NCBI RefSeq assembly: GCF_001625695.1 | Contig: NZ_AUXY01000052.1 | Span: forward strand, 1 to 64,000 | Source: Pseudoalteromonas luteoviolacea H33-S | GTDB lineage: Bacteria > Pseudomonadota > Gammaproteobacteria > Enterobacterales > Alteromonadaceae | Length of the DNA: 64,000 nt | Direction: 5' to 3' | Shown here: positions 17,964 through 26,623 of the stretch, in pieces | How positions within the stretch are numbered: the stretch's first letter is position 1 | How the letters are laid out: every line of letters starts with the position of its first letter | The notes under the pieces: generated by a model | Told to the model about the DNA's origin: nothing | Database searches by the model: none | What the model saw: only the letters and a program-made list of their open reading frames with translations | Made by a program: the position numbers and the translations under genes

Positions 17964-18296
17964 AACGGCTTCTTTTTCAATTATCTAATGAAATCATTTT
18001 ACTTAACTATAAGAGGCTTCGAATTGAATTTACACTTCTTTACGCTAAAAGATACGGATCAGGCAACCGATTCAAATTTTAGATTGATTTCACCATTTCA
18101 ATAATATTTGCACATTGTTAGGGAAAATAGGAGTTCTGAGATGCCCTGTTATCGCTTTTGACATAACTTTACGTTAGCTTGACGTTGCTTTGCTTTGAGC
18201 TTGCTAAAGTTCACCATGACATGAATACGAGGCGCGCTCAGTTAAAAGGAGTAAGAGCGAACGTTCGCATTAACATAATCAACCGGAGATAGCTTG
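17964..18296. other. Divergent control region between cpxR and the CpxP-like gene
   Basis: This 333-bp gap carries no gene. It holds a CpxR-type box at 18029-18043, a TTGACG hexamer at 18179-18184 that may be part of the CpxP-like gene's promoter, and a perfect 12-bp palindrome GCGAACGTTCGC at 18257-18268 just before the ribosome site. Confidence 0.6.
18029..18043 (-). promoter_or_regulatory. CpxR box
   Basis: On the minus strand the sequence is GTAAA-GAAGT-GTAAA, an exact match to the CpxR consensus GTAAA-N5-GTAAA. It lies 66 bp upstream of the cpxR start and is in cpxR's orientation. Confidence 0.75.
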
Positions 18297-18785
18297 ATGA
18301 ATAAATTAGCCAGCCTACTACTAGCAAGTTGCATCAGTGTTGGAGTGATCCCACACACCACGTTAGCCAGTGAACCAACAAGTCATGAGCAAAAAGCAAA
18401 GCGTCATCAAATGAAACCGTTTGCGCATTTAGAAAAACGGTTACTATCGGACAAGGCGATCCGTCATCTTGAACTGACCCAAACTCAGCAGGATAAGCTG
18501 AAAGCTGTATTTGCAACTTACAAAGCACAGCTTGAAGATTTAAAAGAGGCTTATCCGAGCAAGCCTCGCCAAGCGTTTAAATCAATCATAGAAGCCGATA
18601 CCTTTGATAAAACGCAAGCACAGCTGCTATTAGAAGAGCATTCACCGAAGAAGCAAGCATTTATGTTGACTATGCTTGAAGCACGACATGCAATTCACCA
18701 TATTCTGACAGATGAACAGCGCAGTAAAATCGCCAAAAGAAAGCGTAAGTACATGGCAAATATGCAACATAAGCGCGATAATTAA
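18297..18785 (+). CDS. cpxP: Spy/CpxP-family periplasmic stress protein
   Basis: CpxP is the periplasmic feedback inhibitor of CpxA and an adaptor for misfolded proteins; Spy is a related chaperone. The 162-residue product has a signal peptide (NKLASLLLASCISVGVIPHTTLA), a basic mature chain and two LTxxQ motifs, LTQTQ near residue 60 and LTDEQ near residue 146, the family signature. ATG at 18297 is preferred over TTG at 18294 by spacing from GGAG. It faces cpxRA across a control region, the same arrangement as E. coli cpxP, which supports CpxP over Spy. Confidence 0.83.
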   Translation: MNKLASLLLASCISVGVIPHTTLASEPTSHEQKAKRHQMKPFAHLEKRLLSDKAIRHLELTQTQQDKLKAVFATYKAQLEDLKEAYPSKPRQAFKSIIEADTFDKTQAQLLLEEHSPKKQAFMLTMLEARHAIHHILTDEQRSKIAKRKRKYMANMQHKRDN

Positions 18786-18790
18786 ATATG

Positions 18791-18818
18791 ATGGGCTGAG
18801 CAGAGTTGTTCAGCCCAT
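18791..18818. terminator. Bidirectional hairpin between cpxP and the PAS gene
   Basis: ATGGGCTGA / TCAGCCCAT form a perfect 9-bp stem with a 10-nt loop in the 38 bp between the two convergent stops. T runs are short on both sides. Confidence 0.7.
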
Positions 18819-18823
18819 TTCAA

Positions 18824-19897
18824 TTACTTTAGAAACAGCAGAAGCTGATTGCCTGCTGCAATAGTATTGTTCTCACCCTCGAAGATATTGTCGGCATTTT
18901 TAGTAATGACCGCGCCGTCTAACCACTCATAAACTTCTTTATTGAAGGTCACAAGCACGTCAATGGGAAATTCATGACTCTCTTCTAAGATCATAAGTAT
19001 ATTGGCAACTTCATCGATGATGAGGGCCCCATCATTGAACTCGACACAGAAATACAGGTTGTTGGCAACCTCTTTAAAGCCATTGGCAATATTTTCAAGA
19101 CGTTCTTTACTCTGTCCCTGAGACTGTAATAGACCTAACTCTACATCTACCTCTTGTATCGATTCAATCAGTGCAGATACATCTTCATCATCAATGGGGT
19201 TTTCCCGCCAGAACTCTTCTGCGCTGAGCTCACCTTTATCGACTTTATTTCCTAAAGCCCCCATTTCATCAGGTGAAAAATCAAAAAAAGCATCTTCAAA
19301 TAAATCGGCGTTTTCATCGTTTCTCAGACCTCCCGCATAGATTTTTTGGTTGTCTTTTAATGAGTCTAATACCTCTTTATTAGCGTGTGCTTTATCTTTT
19401 TTGGTGGTTGAGAGGTAAAAGTCTTTAAAGTTCTCATTACTTTTTTTAACTTGCTTGGCAAGTCGGTGAAAGTTACTGAGATCTTTTTGCATCGACATGT
19501 AATGAGTCACTTCACCTTGCTCATTTTTGATTTCAGATATATTCCACTCGACAGGGTACATGCTGCCATCTTTGCGATAGTTAATTGATGCACCATAAAA
19601 AAAACCATGCTCTTTTAAAGCGGGGGTAAGCTTTTCTATGATGCGTTTATTACTCTTTGGCCCTTGTAGTATGCGAGGAGACATACCAACCAGCTCTGCC
19701 AATTCATATCCAGTGTGGCGACAAAAAACGGGGTTTGCATAGATGATCCGATAGCCTGCGCTGGCATCAGCATCCGTAATAACAATCGCATGGTGTGAGT
19801 GCATAAGTACTTGCTTCAACAACTCGAGTGGCGAGCATTCATTCAGCATTTGACTGAAAAATAGCATCTCTTCCATGTCTTTTGCTTGGTTGGGCAT
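18824..19897 (-). CDS. LOV-like PAS domain protein lacking the photoactive Cys
   Basis: The 357-residue soluble protein has one PAS/PAC domain at about residues 28-145 that follows the LOV pattern closely: NPVFCRHTGYE, GMSPRILQGPKSN, INYRKDGSMYPVEWN and VTHYMSMQKDLS. In true LOV photoreceptors the middle block reads GxNCRFLQG; here the cysteine position (residue 74) is proline, so the flavin-cysteinyl adduct cannot form. The rest (about 200 residues) is acidic with short predicted helices and no recognised output domain (no kinase, GGDEF, EAL or HTH). Ligand and partner are unknown. It stands alone, convergent with cpxP. Confidence 0.75.
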   Translation of the reverse strand: MPNQAKDMEEMLFFSQMLNECSPLELLKQVLMHSHHAIVITDADASAGYRIIYANPVFCRHTGYELAELVGMSPRILQGPKSNKRIIEKLTPALKEHGFFYGASINYRKDGSMYPVEWNISEIKNEQGEVTHYMSMQKDLSNFHRLAKQVKKSNENFKDFYLSTTKKDKAHANKEVLDSLKDNQKIYAGGLRNDENADLFEDAFFDFSPDEMGALGNKVDKGELSAEEFWRENPIDDEDVSALIESIQEVDVELGLLQSQGQSKERLENIANGFKEVANNLYFCVEFNDGALIIDEVANILMILEESHEFPIDVLVTFNKEVYEWLDGAVITKNADNIFEGENNTIAAGNQLLLFLK

Positions 19898-20020
19898 GAG
19901 TGGGCCTATTATGTGGCGTCTGTTTAGAGCTTAAGTATTGTCTTTTATGGAGGAAATGCCAAAAAATATAAAGGCAGTGTTTGGCTTACCCTTGTCATTA
20001 GAAGGGTAAGCGCAACTTTT

Positions 20021-21277
20021 CTATTTGTACTTAAATTTCACAGGAGCGTAACTCTCAAGTAGCTCGACAAGCTCCGCTTTTGTTGATGCCTCTTTTAGAT
20101 AGACATCGATAAATTGCAGACTGATTGAGTTGACGATCTCGGTCACAAGGTAAGGATCTATACTACCCAAAAAAGGTAGATTGCGATCAAATGGAAACAC
20201 ATAAGGGTAATCTGAAAAATCCCAATGTAATGCTCCGTTAATTTGCAGCATATAAGTATCGGCAACTTGTTGATTGAACACCACGCTATAATCTCCGTTG
20301 AGAGGTAGCTCTGAGTGCATCATCAAATAAGGCTTGAGCGATGGCATATTAGGAGACAAATTAAAATGTAAGCCATCAAAGTTGATTGCGCCTTTGCATT
20401 GGTAAACTTGTTGGCAAAATGCTGCAACAGTCGGCCCACCAAATGAAAGACCAACGGCGGCCAAGCGAGTCAGATCTAACTGTCCTTTAAAGGTTTTTAA
20501 GTGCAGATCGATATAATGCATTCCCCAGTACTGGCCATATTGAAGTCGCGTGAGTTGATCAAGCGCAAAATGCATGTCTGCCACCCACATATCGAGCGCT
20601 TTGCGATCGCCTTCAGTCCAGCTCATTAATTGGTAAACTCGGGCGACCTGCTCATCATTGAGCTCAATGCCAGCAAGGGCGTCTAATTCAGCAACCAATT
20701 CATCAAAGCTCACATCTGCTAATTCACTGATATAGAAGTCATTGGCTCGCGCGTCACTGTCATAGGTCGCATGCTGGTTATGACTCTGAGTGACAAACTG
20801 AGCATGGTGAGGGTGGCCGACACTGACAGCGATATAGCCTTTTTTGGCAAGCTCTATCATTAGGATCTCTTTATCTTCAACGGTTGATTGATAGCCATGT
20901 GAGTACATCACTATGGGAAAGGGGGCTGAGCTTTCGGCCAGAGGCGCATTTTTAGTTAGTTCAAAAGGGAGCGTTTTTAAGTATTGATGTAATTGTGTGT
21001 GGTGTTCTGACGGTGTGGCTGTCGAATAGGGGTATTGCTCGGTGTGAAAGTGTAAGTAGCTGGGTAAATCCGTATTGGGACTGGTTGTGGGGTACCAAAT
21101 TTTTATTAAAATATCTCGGTAGTCCGAGTGTTCTGGGGTGAGCTTTTCCGTTCGACTATAATCGGTGGCAGTGAAATAGGTGATCCCCACTGAGTATTCA
21201 TTTGCGCTGATATGGGTACTTAAGAGTGCGAAAAACAATATGTTGATCACATTGGCTAATTGCTTTTTAAACATCAT
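20021..21277 (-). CDS. Secreted alpha/beta hydrolase, PAF-acetylhydrolase/dienelactone hydrolase-like
   Basis: Predicted exported esterase of about 418 residues. The start near 21277 is chosen from three consecutive ATGs because AAGGA lies 5 bp upstream; it gives a signal peptide MMFKKQLANVINILFFALLSTHISA. The chain has the oxyanion region PIVMYSHGYQSTVED, a nucleophile elbow AVGLSFGGPTVAAF (Ser), and late catalytic candidates in ALHWDFSDYP. The N-terminal DYRDILIKIWYPT is typical of platelet-activating-factor acetylhydrolase-like proteins. The physiological substrate cannot be told from sequence. Confidence 0.75.
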   Translation of the reverse strand: MMFKKQLANVINILFFALLSTHISANEYSVGITYFTATDYSRTEKLTPEHSDYRDILIKIWYPTTSPNTDLPSYLHFHTEQYPYSTATPSEHHTQLHQYLKTLPFELTKNAPLAESSAPFPIVMYSHGYQSTVEDKEILMIELAKKGYIAVSVGHPHHAQFVTQSHNQHATYDSDARANDFYISELADVSFDELVAELDALAGIELNDEQVARVYQLMSWTEGDRKALDMWVADMHFALDQLTRLQYGQYWGMHYIDLHLKTFKGQLDLTRLAAVGLSFGGPTVAAFCQQVYQCKGAINFDGLHFNLSPNMPSLKPYLMMHSELPLNGDYSVVFNQQVADTYMLQINGALHWDFSDYPYVFPFDRNLPFLGSIDPYLVTEIVNSISLQFIDVYLKEASTKAELVELLESYAPVKFKYK

Positions 21278-21586
21278 CATTGTCCTTATCATGTTGTATT
21301 GAGATTTATCTTGATAAGAATTAAAAGTGAAATGCAAGGGACAAAATAGGGTCTCGTAGTGTGTTTTATATAAGGTGATGTTTTTACATAGACTTGATGA
21401 ACATGAAAGTTTATCAACAGCAAATTATTTAGAGTGCACAAGAAGAAATGTGTAAAAGTAAGTAGCTTAAAGTTGCCTGCAAACTAAGGTAATTAATGCA
21501 GGCGAAAGAGATATATTGCTTGCATGGCATTACCTCTTTCACAGGCGTCAGTATGCGTAGGGTGCTTACTGTAAAGAAGGATCGTG

Positions 21587-21823
21587 TTAAGAGCTTTGGT
21601 GCCCTCTTATCTTGGTAATTAATTCGCTTAAATCGATAGAGCAAAATGCGCATATTGCGAAAAACTGATTTAATTTAGGTTGGCCTACATCACGCTCCCA
21701 ATTTTCGTAAGTTTTTCGGCATACACCTAAATGCTTGGCCATGATTGCGGTTGTGACCCCTTTTTTCTTTCGCAATGCTCTTAGGTCATCACCAGTGATA
21801 TATCTTGCAAAAAAATCTACCAT
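21587..21823 (-). CDS. Small helix-turn-helix (XRE-like) DNA-binding protein
   Basis: The 78-residue product has a single HTH of the Cro/CI type: DDLRALRKKKGVTTAIMAKHLGVCRKTYENWERDVGQP, the pattern of RLRxxxGltq-x-ELA-x-x-LGvs-x-x-TIxxWERG. The C-terminal part, LNQFFAICAFCSIDLSELITKI, is hydrophobic and may dimerise. ATG follows AAGGAAGAGG. It is monocistronic, with no toxin or phage gene beside it. Targets are unknown. Confidence 0.75.
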   Translation of the reverse strand: MVDFFARYITGDDLRALRKKKGVTTAIMAKHLGVCRKTYENWERDVGQPKLNQFFAICAFCSIDLSELITKIRGHQSS

Positions 21824-22152
21824 TTCCTCTTCCTTTTAACATCTAGTCCGTTATGTATTTTCATTACTCAAAGACGCTTTATTGCATGCGAGGCTCGCGC
21901 TTTATTACAGCTTTGCCAGGCAACACCTAAAAACTATTTGCTTGGCAATTTTAAAGGGTGCCATTAATTACCCAACATGAATAAATACAATCAAGCAAAA
22001 ATAAAAAGTTGCGTAGAAAGTGCGCTACTTACCTATTATTTAGATTGTAATTTTTTACAAATTTTTATCACATTGCCCCTGTGTTGTCTATTGTTCATTC
22101 AGTAATATGAAATGTTTCATAGGGTGTATCTATGCACTAAAAACCGTATGTA

Positions 22153-22187
22153 TATGGGCTGAATTTTACCCATACTTATTTTTTTAT
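22153..22187 (+). terminator. Orphan terminator-like hairpin
   Basis: TATGGG / CCCATA stem with a 10-nt loop followed by CTTATTTTTTT on the plus strand. No annotated plus-strand gene precedes it, so it hints at an unannotated short transcript. Confidence 0.45.
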
Positions 22188-22202
22188 TGTGCAATAAAAA
22201 AA
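22179..22202. repeat. Perfect 11-2-11 inverted repeat
   Basis: TTTTTTTATTG and CAATAAAAAAA flank TG. It overlaps the T run of the preceding hairpin and could act as a bidirectional terminator or AT-rich protein site. Confidence 0.6.
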
Positions 22203-22456
22203 CGTATCTACTTATTAAAATACGTCATTTATATTGCTGATTAGCTTGTATCGCTATGATTGTAATTGCATTTTCAATGATTATTTTAATTTTTAGTAAG
22301 TTTTTTTCGAAACTTTTATATTTTAAATGGGAGGGCATTTTGACTTGAGAATATTTACTGAGATGACATTTTTAAGCTGATTAACAGCATATTATTGTTG
22401 CCAATATCGAATTAATTTAGTCTATTTTAAGTGAAAAGGGCTGTGAGAATGATGAA

Positions 22457-22488
22457 AATGTAGTGACTACTTATGCAGCCACTACATT
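22457..22488 (-). terminator. Terminator after dxs
   Basis: AATGTAGTG / CACTACATT, a perfect 9-bp stem 8 bp after the dxs stop; on the minus strand it is followed by TTCATCATT, a modest T run. Confidence 0.65.
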
Positions 22489-22495
22489 AATATAT

Positions 22496-24361
22496 TTACT
22501 GATCAATCCATGCTTTTGCAGTAGTAAGGATCCCGTCGCTGTCTAGGCCCATTTCACTGTGCATTTGCGCTTGCGTACCATGTTTTATGAATTCATCTGG
22601 TATGCCTAAGTGCTTAACAGGGCGTGCGATATTTTGTTGTGCAAAATATTCGCTAACTGCACTGCCAGCGCCGCCAGCAATGGCATTGTCTTCCAATGTA
22701 ATAAAGTGAGTGTGTGTTTTGGCAAGAGCAGCAAGCAAAGAGTTATCTAGCGGCTTCACAAAACGCATATCGACAAGTGTTGCATCTAACTGCTCTGCGA
22801 CGCTGCGAGCATTATCTAGCAATGTACCAAAGTTTAATATCGCGAGTTTTTGTCCTTCACGAATGGTGTTGGCTTTGCCGATAGGTAACTGCGTCATCTC
22901 TGGTGTAGGTTCGACACTACCTGCCGAGCCTCTAGGGTATCTAACTGCAGCAGGCTGATTGAGCGTGTGTCCAGTGTAAAGCATTTGTCTACACTCGTTG
23001 AGGTCGCTTGGTGCCATAATCACTAAATTAGGAATACATCGCATGAAGCTCAGATCGTATGCCCCTTGGTGTGTTTCTCCATCAGCCCCGACAATACCAG
23101 CTCTATCTATCGCAAATAGTACGGGGAGGTTTTGGATTGCCACATCGTGAATTAACTGATCATATGCACGCTGTAAGAAGCTAGAGTAGATAGCAACAAC
23201 AGGGTTTAAGCCTTCACAGGCAAAACCAGCACCTAAAGTGACAGCGTGTTGCTCTGCGATAGCAACATCAAAATATTGACTTGGGTGCTCTTTAGAAAAA
23301 CGCACCATACCAGAGCCTTCTCGCATGGCTGGTGTAATAGCCATTAGCTTGGGGTCTTGCTCCGCCATGTCACATAACCAATCACCAAATACTTTGGAGA
23401 ACGTTGGCGCGCTTGGTTTGCTTTTTGGTAGTTGGTGAATGCTAGGGTCAAACTTTGGTACACCATGATAGCCAATCGGATCGGCTTCAGCAGGTTGATA
23501 CCCTTTTCCTTTTTGCGTTTTCACATGCAGTAATTGTGGGCCTTTTAAGTTGCGCATATTGCGCAGTGTATCGACCAACATACCGACATCATGACCGTCA
23601 ATAGGGCCAATATAGTTAAAGCCTAGCTCTTCGAAAAACGTGCCTGGTATCACCATACCTTTTAAATGTTCTTCAACTTTACTGGCGAGCTCTTTCACTG
23701 GTGGTACGCCTGAAAGCAGTTTTTTACCACCTTCGCGGATATTGGTATAAAAGCTACCTGAAAGAATACGAGCAAAATGATTATTGAGTGCGCCAACATT
23801 TTCCGAAATAGACATTTCGTTGTCGTTTAAAATTACCAACATGTCTGATTTGACATCGCCGGCATGGTTCATCGCTTCGAAAGCCATACCTGCTGTCATC
23901 GCACCATCGCCGATCACCGCAACCGTTTTACGGTTTTTGCCTTCCTTCTCTGCGGCAATTGCCATTGCCAATGCGGCTGAGATAGATGTACTCGAGTGAC
24001 CGACACTGAACGTATCATATTCACTTTCTTCTCTAAACGGGAAAGGGTGCAAACCATCTTTTTGACGAATAGTATGCATCTGCTCTTTTCGGCCAGTTAA
24101 TATTTTATGTGGGTAAGCTTGATGACCAACATCCCAAACCAGTCTATCTACTGGGGTATTGTAAACATAATGAAGGGCGACAGTTAGTTCAACGGTACCT
24201 AATCCAGACGCCAAGTGACCACTGCTTTGAGAGACAGAGTCTAATAAATAATTTCTTAACTCAGCACTAAATTCGTTCAGCTTGTGCTGAGGCAATTGCC
24301 TAAGCTGTTGTGGCTGATCGACCAATGCCAATAACGGATACTTGCTACTATCAAGAGTCAT
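22496..24361 (-). CDS. dxs: 1-deoxy-D-xylulose-5-phosphate synthase
   Basis: Dxs condenses pyruvate and glyceraldehyde 3-phosphate, the first step of the MEP isoprenoid pathway and a source for thiamine and pyridoxal. The 621-residue protein has the catalytic His region [15 protein letters not shown], thiamine diphosphate motif [15 protein letters not shown]...NDNEMSIS, the catalytic Glu in [15 protein letters not shown] and [21 protein letters not shown] at 24361 follows AAGGAT. It is the last gene of xseB-ispA-dxs, the usual gammaproteobacterial order. Confidence 0.97.
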   Translation of the reverse strand: MTLDSSKYPLLALVDQPQQLRQLPQHKLNEFSAELRNYLLDSVSQSSGHLASGLGTVELTVALHYVYNTPVDRLVWDVGHQAYPHKILTGRKEQMHTIRQKDGLHPFPFREESEYDTFSVGHSSTSISAALAMAIAAEKEGKNRKTVAVIGDGAMTAGMAFEAMNHAGDVKSDMLVILNDNEMSISENVGALNNHFARILSGSFYTNIREGGKKLLSGVPPVKELASKVEEHLKGMVIPGTFFEELGFNYIGPIDGHDVGMLVDTLRNMRNLKGPQLLHVKTQKGKGYQPAEADPIGYHGVPKFDPSIHQLPKSKPSAPTFSKVFGDWLCDMAEQDPKLMAITPAMREGSGMVRFSKEHPSQYFDVAIAEQHAVTLGAGFACEGLNPVVAIYSSFLQRAYDQLIHDVAIQNLPVLFAIDRAGIVGADGETHQGAYDLSFMRCIPNLVIMAPSDLNECRQMLYTGHTLNQPAAVRYPRGSAGSVEPTPEMTQLPIGKANTIREGQKLAILNFGTLLDNARSVAEQLDATLVDMRFVKPLDNSLLAALAKTHTHFITLEDNAIAGGAGSAVSEYFAQQNIARPVKHLGIPDEFIKHGTQAQMHSEMGLDSDGILTTAKAWIDQ

Positions 24362-24473
24362 ATTATTCGTAATATCCTTAGCAAACCTTGCCCAATTATA
24401 TACAAAGCTTGCCGATAGTTTTATAAATTTAAAGGGAACTTGTCATTAAATAGTCATGTGTTCTTTGCGATAA

Positions 24474-25361
24474 TCAATGATCCCGAGCGATAATATATTT
24501 GGCAAGCTCAGCTAATAAGCGAGTGTCTGCATCTATATTATCTAGTGCTTCAAGCGCTTGGGTAATAAGCGTTTGTGCTTTATCTTTAGCACCAGTCATA
24601 CCAAGCAGAGCCGGATAAGTTGATTTATTATGTTCTAAATCAGAGCCCTGAGGTTTGCCCAGTGTGCTTGTATCGCTCTCAATATCTAGAATATCGTCCT
24701 GAACTTGAAATGCTAGTCCAATAGCTAAGCCAAAATCCTTTAATTGACTACGTGTTAAATCTGAAATGTTAGTCGCACAGAGTGCGCCTAATTCTATGGC
24801 GCAATTAAGTAAAGCACCTGTTTTTAATCTGTGTATGTCTTCTAGCGCTTCAATACTGATTTGCTTGTCTGTTGCAGCAATATCAAGGGCTTGCCCACCC
24901 ACCATACCTTGCAGACCAGAAGCACGAGAAAGTGCTTTAATCATCGCAATTTGTTGTGGGGCAGGGACCTGAAACTGATGTGATGAAAGGAATTCAAAGG
25001 CTAATGTCTGCAAAGAATCGCCAGCTAAAATGGCTTGCGCTTCGTCAAATGCAATATGGCAGGTAGGCTTACCGCGTCTAAGATCGTCATCATCCATAGC
25101 CGGTAAGTCGTCATGCACGAGGGAATAACTGTGAATACACTCAACAGCCGCAGCTGCAATATGAAGATCTTCTATATTCGCACCTAGCATTTCACCCGTC
25201 GCATAGACTAAAAATGGGCGCAGACGTTTACCACCATTGCTTATAGAATACAGCGCAGCGGCTTTTGCAGTGGGGTCAGTGTCCAAATCTTGTGCAAAGT
25301 ATGCAGTTATTGTTTTTTCAACATCTTTTTTTGCGATGTTTAATCTTTCATGTAGTTCCAC
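24474..25361 (-). CDS. ispA: Farnesyl diphosphate synthase (geranyltranstransferase)
   Basis: IspA makes farnesyl diphosphate from IPP and DMAPP for quinone and undecaprenyl synthesis. The 295-residue protein has the first Asp-rich motif DDLPAMDDDDLRRGKPT and the second QVQDDILDIESD, plus GGKRLRP near residue 39. The start is GTG at 25361, 4 bp after the xseB stop, giving the standard MELHERLN-like N terminus. A 112-bp gap separates it from dxs. Confidence 0.96.
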   Translation of the reverse strand: MELHERLNIAKKDVEKTITAYFAQDLDTDPTAKAAALYSISNGGKRLRPFLVYATGEMLGANIEDLHIAAAAVECIHSYSLVHDDLPAMDDDDLRRGKPTCHIAFDEAQAILAGDSLQTLAFEFLSSHQFQVPAPQQIAMIKALSRASGLQGMVGGQALDIAATDKQISIEALEDIHRLKTGALLNCAIELGALCATNISDLTRSQLKDFGLAIGLAFQVQDDILDIESDTSTLGKPQGSDLEHNKSTYPALLGMTGAKDKAQTLITQALEALDNIDADTRLLAELAKYIIARDH

Positions 25362-25365
25362 GCAA

Positions 25366-25608
25366 CTAGTCTACCTGCTCTGAAAACTCGCTTGGCGCAC
25401 TGGCTTCATCGTTAGCGAGTAAAATATTAACCTTTTGTTCTGCTTGTTGAAGCTTTTGATTTGAAGCCTGAGCAAGTTTTATCCCTCTTTCAAACTGCTT
25501 TAAAGACTGCTCCAATGTAAGCTCACCGTGTTCCATTTCTTGAACAATCGATTCAAGCTCATTGACAGCTTCTTCAAAGTTCATATTTTCAGGTTTTTTA
25601 ACTGCCAT
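25366..25608 (-). CDS. xseB: Exodeoxyribonuclease VII small subunit
   Basis: XseB binds the large subunit XseA to form the single-strand-specific exonuclease VII. The 80-residue product has the family pattern NFEEAVNELESIVQEMEHGELTLEQSLKQFERGIKLA, a helical hairpin. The start MAVKKPEN (25608) is preferred to an in-frame TTG at 25629 on ribosome-site spacing (GAGAG). First gene of the operon with ispA and dxs. Confidence 0.95.
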   Translation of the reverse strand: MAVKKPENMNFEEAVNELESIVQEMEHGELTLEQSLKQFERGIKLAQASNQKLQQAEQKVNILLANDEASAPSEFSEQVD

Positions 25609-25852
25609 CTCTTTTTTACTCTCAAGCAAAGCATTAGGAGGGTAATTTTATTGCTTATAAAGATTGAGGTCAAAGCATCTGATAGACTTTTTGCGGCGTT
25701 AAGCTGTTAATATGATCTGATAGTTTTGGTTAATCCTCGCAATTTAAAGGCTTTTTAATATAATTGAATTAAGTTATTGCGAAACTTGCCGATAACACAA
25801 CGTATAAGAATAACTGCGTGATATCTCACGAATAAATGCCTTTGGAGGGTGT

Positions 25853-26620
25853 GTGGATTTAGCAACCGTTATAGGTATCCTTGGTGCAATAGGCCTTATT
25901 GTTATGTCTATGGTACTCAGTAGTGATGGGCAACTTGCCATGTTTTACAATACGCCATCGGTTGTTATTGTATTTGGTGGTTCAATTTTTATTGTGTTGT
26001 CCAACTTTACACTTGCACAGTTTTTAGGCATTGGTAAGGTCGCCGGTAAGGCGTTTATGTTCAAAATTGAAACGCCTGAAGAGTTAATCGAAAAAGCAGT
26101 TGAGCTTGCTGACTCTGCGCGTAAAGGTGGGTTTCTTGCTTTAGAAGAGGCAGAAATTCCCAACCCGTTTATGCGAAAAGGTGTAGATATGTTAGTTGAT
26201 GGTCATGATGCGGATGTTGTTAGGGCAACATTGCAAAAAGATATCGCCCTCACAGCTAATCGGCATGAAATGGGCGCGGGCTTGTTTAAGTCTCTTGCGG
26301 ACATTGCCCCGGCAATGGGCATGATTGGTACACTTATTGGCCTTGTTGCCATGTTATCAAACATGGATGACCCCAAGGCCATCGGTCCTGCGATGGCGGT
26401 AGCACTTTTAACCACGCTATATGGTGCTTTTTTGGCAAACGTTGTGGCTATTCCAATTCAAGTAAAGCTTGAACTCAGAAAAGACGAAGAAGAAAGAAAT
26501 CAACGCCTAATTTTAGATGCGATTTTGGGTATTCAAGATGGTCAGAACCCCAAAGTAATTGAAGGCATTTTGAAAAACTACCTACCAGAGTCTAAACGCG
26601 GTGATGGCGGTGAGGAGTAA
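25853..26620 (+). CDS. pomA: Flagellar stator protein PomA (sodium-driven)
   Basis: PomA with PomB forms the inner-membrane ion channel that powers the flagellar motor. The 255-residue protein has four membrane segments, with GILGAIGLIVMSMVL at the N terminus and the GLFKSLADIAPAMGMIGTLIGLVAML and AMAVALLTTLYGAFLANVVAIPI pair in TM3-TM4. The start is a GTG at 25853 behind GGAGGGTGT. Placement divergent from xseB-ispA-dxs is the conserved arrangement of Vibrio-like and Alteromonadales genomes. Sodium use is inferred from similarity to PomA and the marine type of genome. Confidence 0.93.
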   Translation: MDLATVIGILGAIGLIVMSMVLSSDGQLAMFYNTPSVVIVFGGSIFIVLSNFTLAQFLGIGKVAGKAFMFKIETPEELIEKAVELADSARKGGFLALEEAEIPNPFMRKGVDMLVDGHDADVVRATLQKDIALTANRHEMGAGLFKSLADIAPAMGMIGTLIGLVAMLSNMDDPKAIGPAMAVALLTTLYGAFLANVVAIPIQVKLELRKDEEERNQRLILDAILGIQDGQNPKVIEGILKNYLPESKRGDGGEE

Positions 26621-26623
26621 ATA

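Larger units (their letters stand above)
21824..22495. other. AT-rich intergenic region with hairpins and a possible small transcript
   Basis: No convincing gene in 672 bp. It holds a 42-codon plus-strand frame (21977-22105, weak ribosome site), a terminator-like hairpin at 22153-22174 followed by a T run, a perfect 11-2-11 inverted repeat at 22179-22202, and the dxs terminator at 22457-22488. A small RNA or peptide gene ending at 22187 is possible. Confidence 0.5.

Noticed and set aside
18160..18200. Possible second CpxR box near the CpxP-like gene (TTTACGTTAGCTTGAC)
   Set aside because: The second half is off by one base in spacing and sequence; only the site at 18029-18043 is a clean match.
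21429..21653. Minus-strand frame of 74 residues overlapping the small HTH gene
   Set aside because: Starts inside the HTH gene in another frame; an internal ATG at 21530 has a ribosome site too close to be convincing.
21977..22105. 42-codon frame in the gap upstream of dxs
   Set aside because: Ribosome site is weak and composition is not distinctive, so it is not listed as a gene, only mentioned as part of a possible small transcript.
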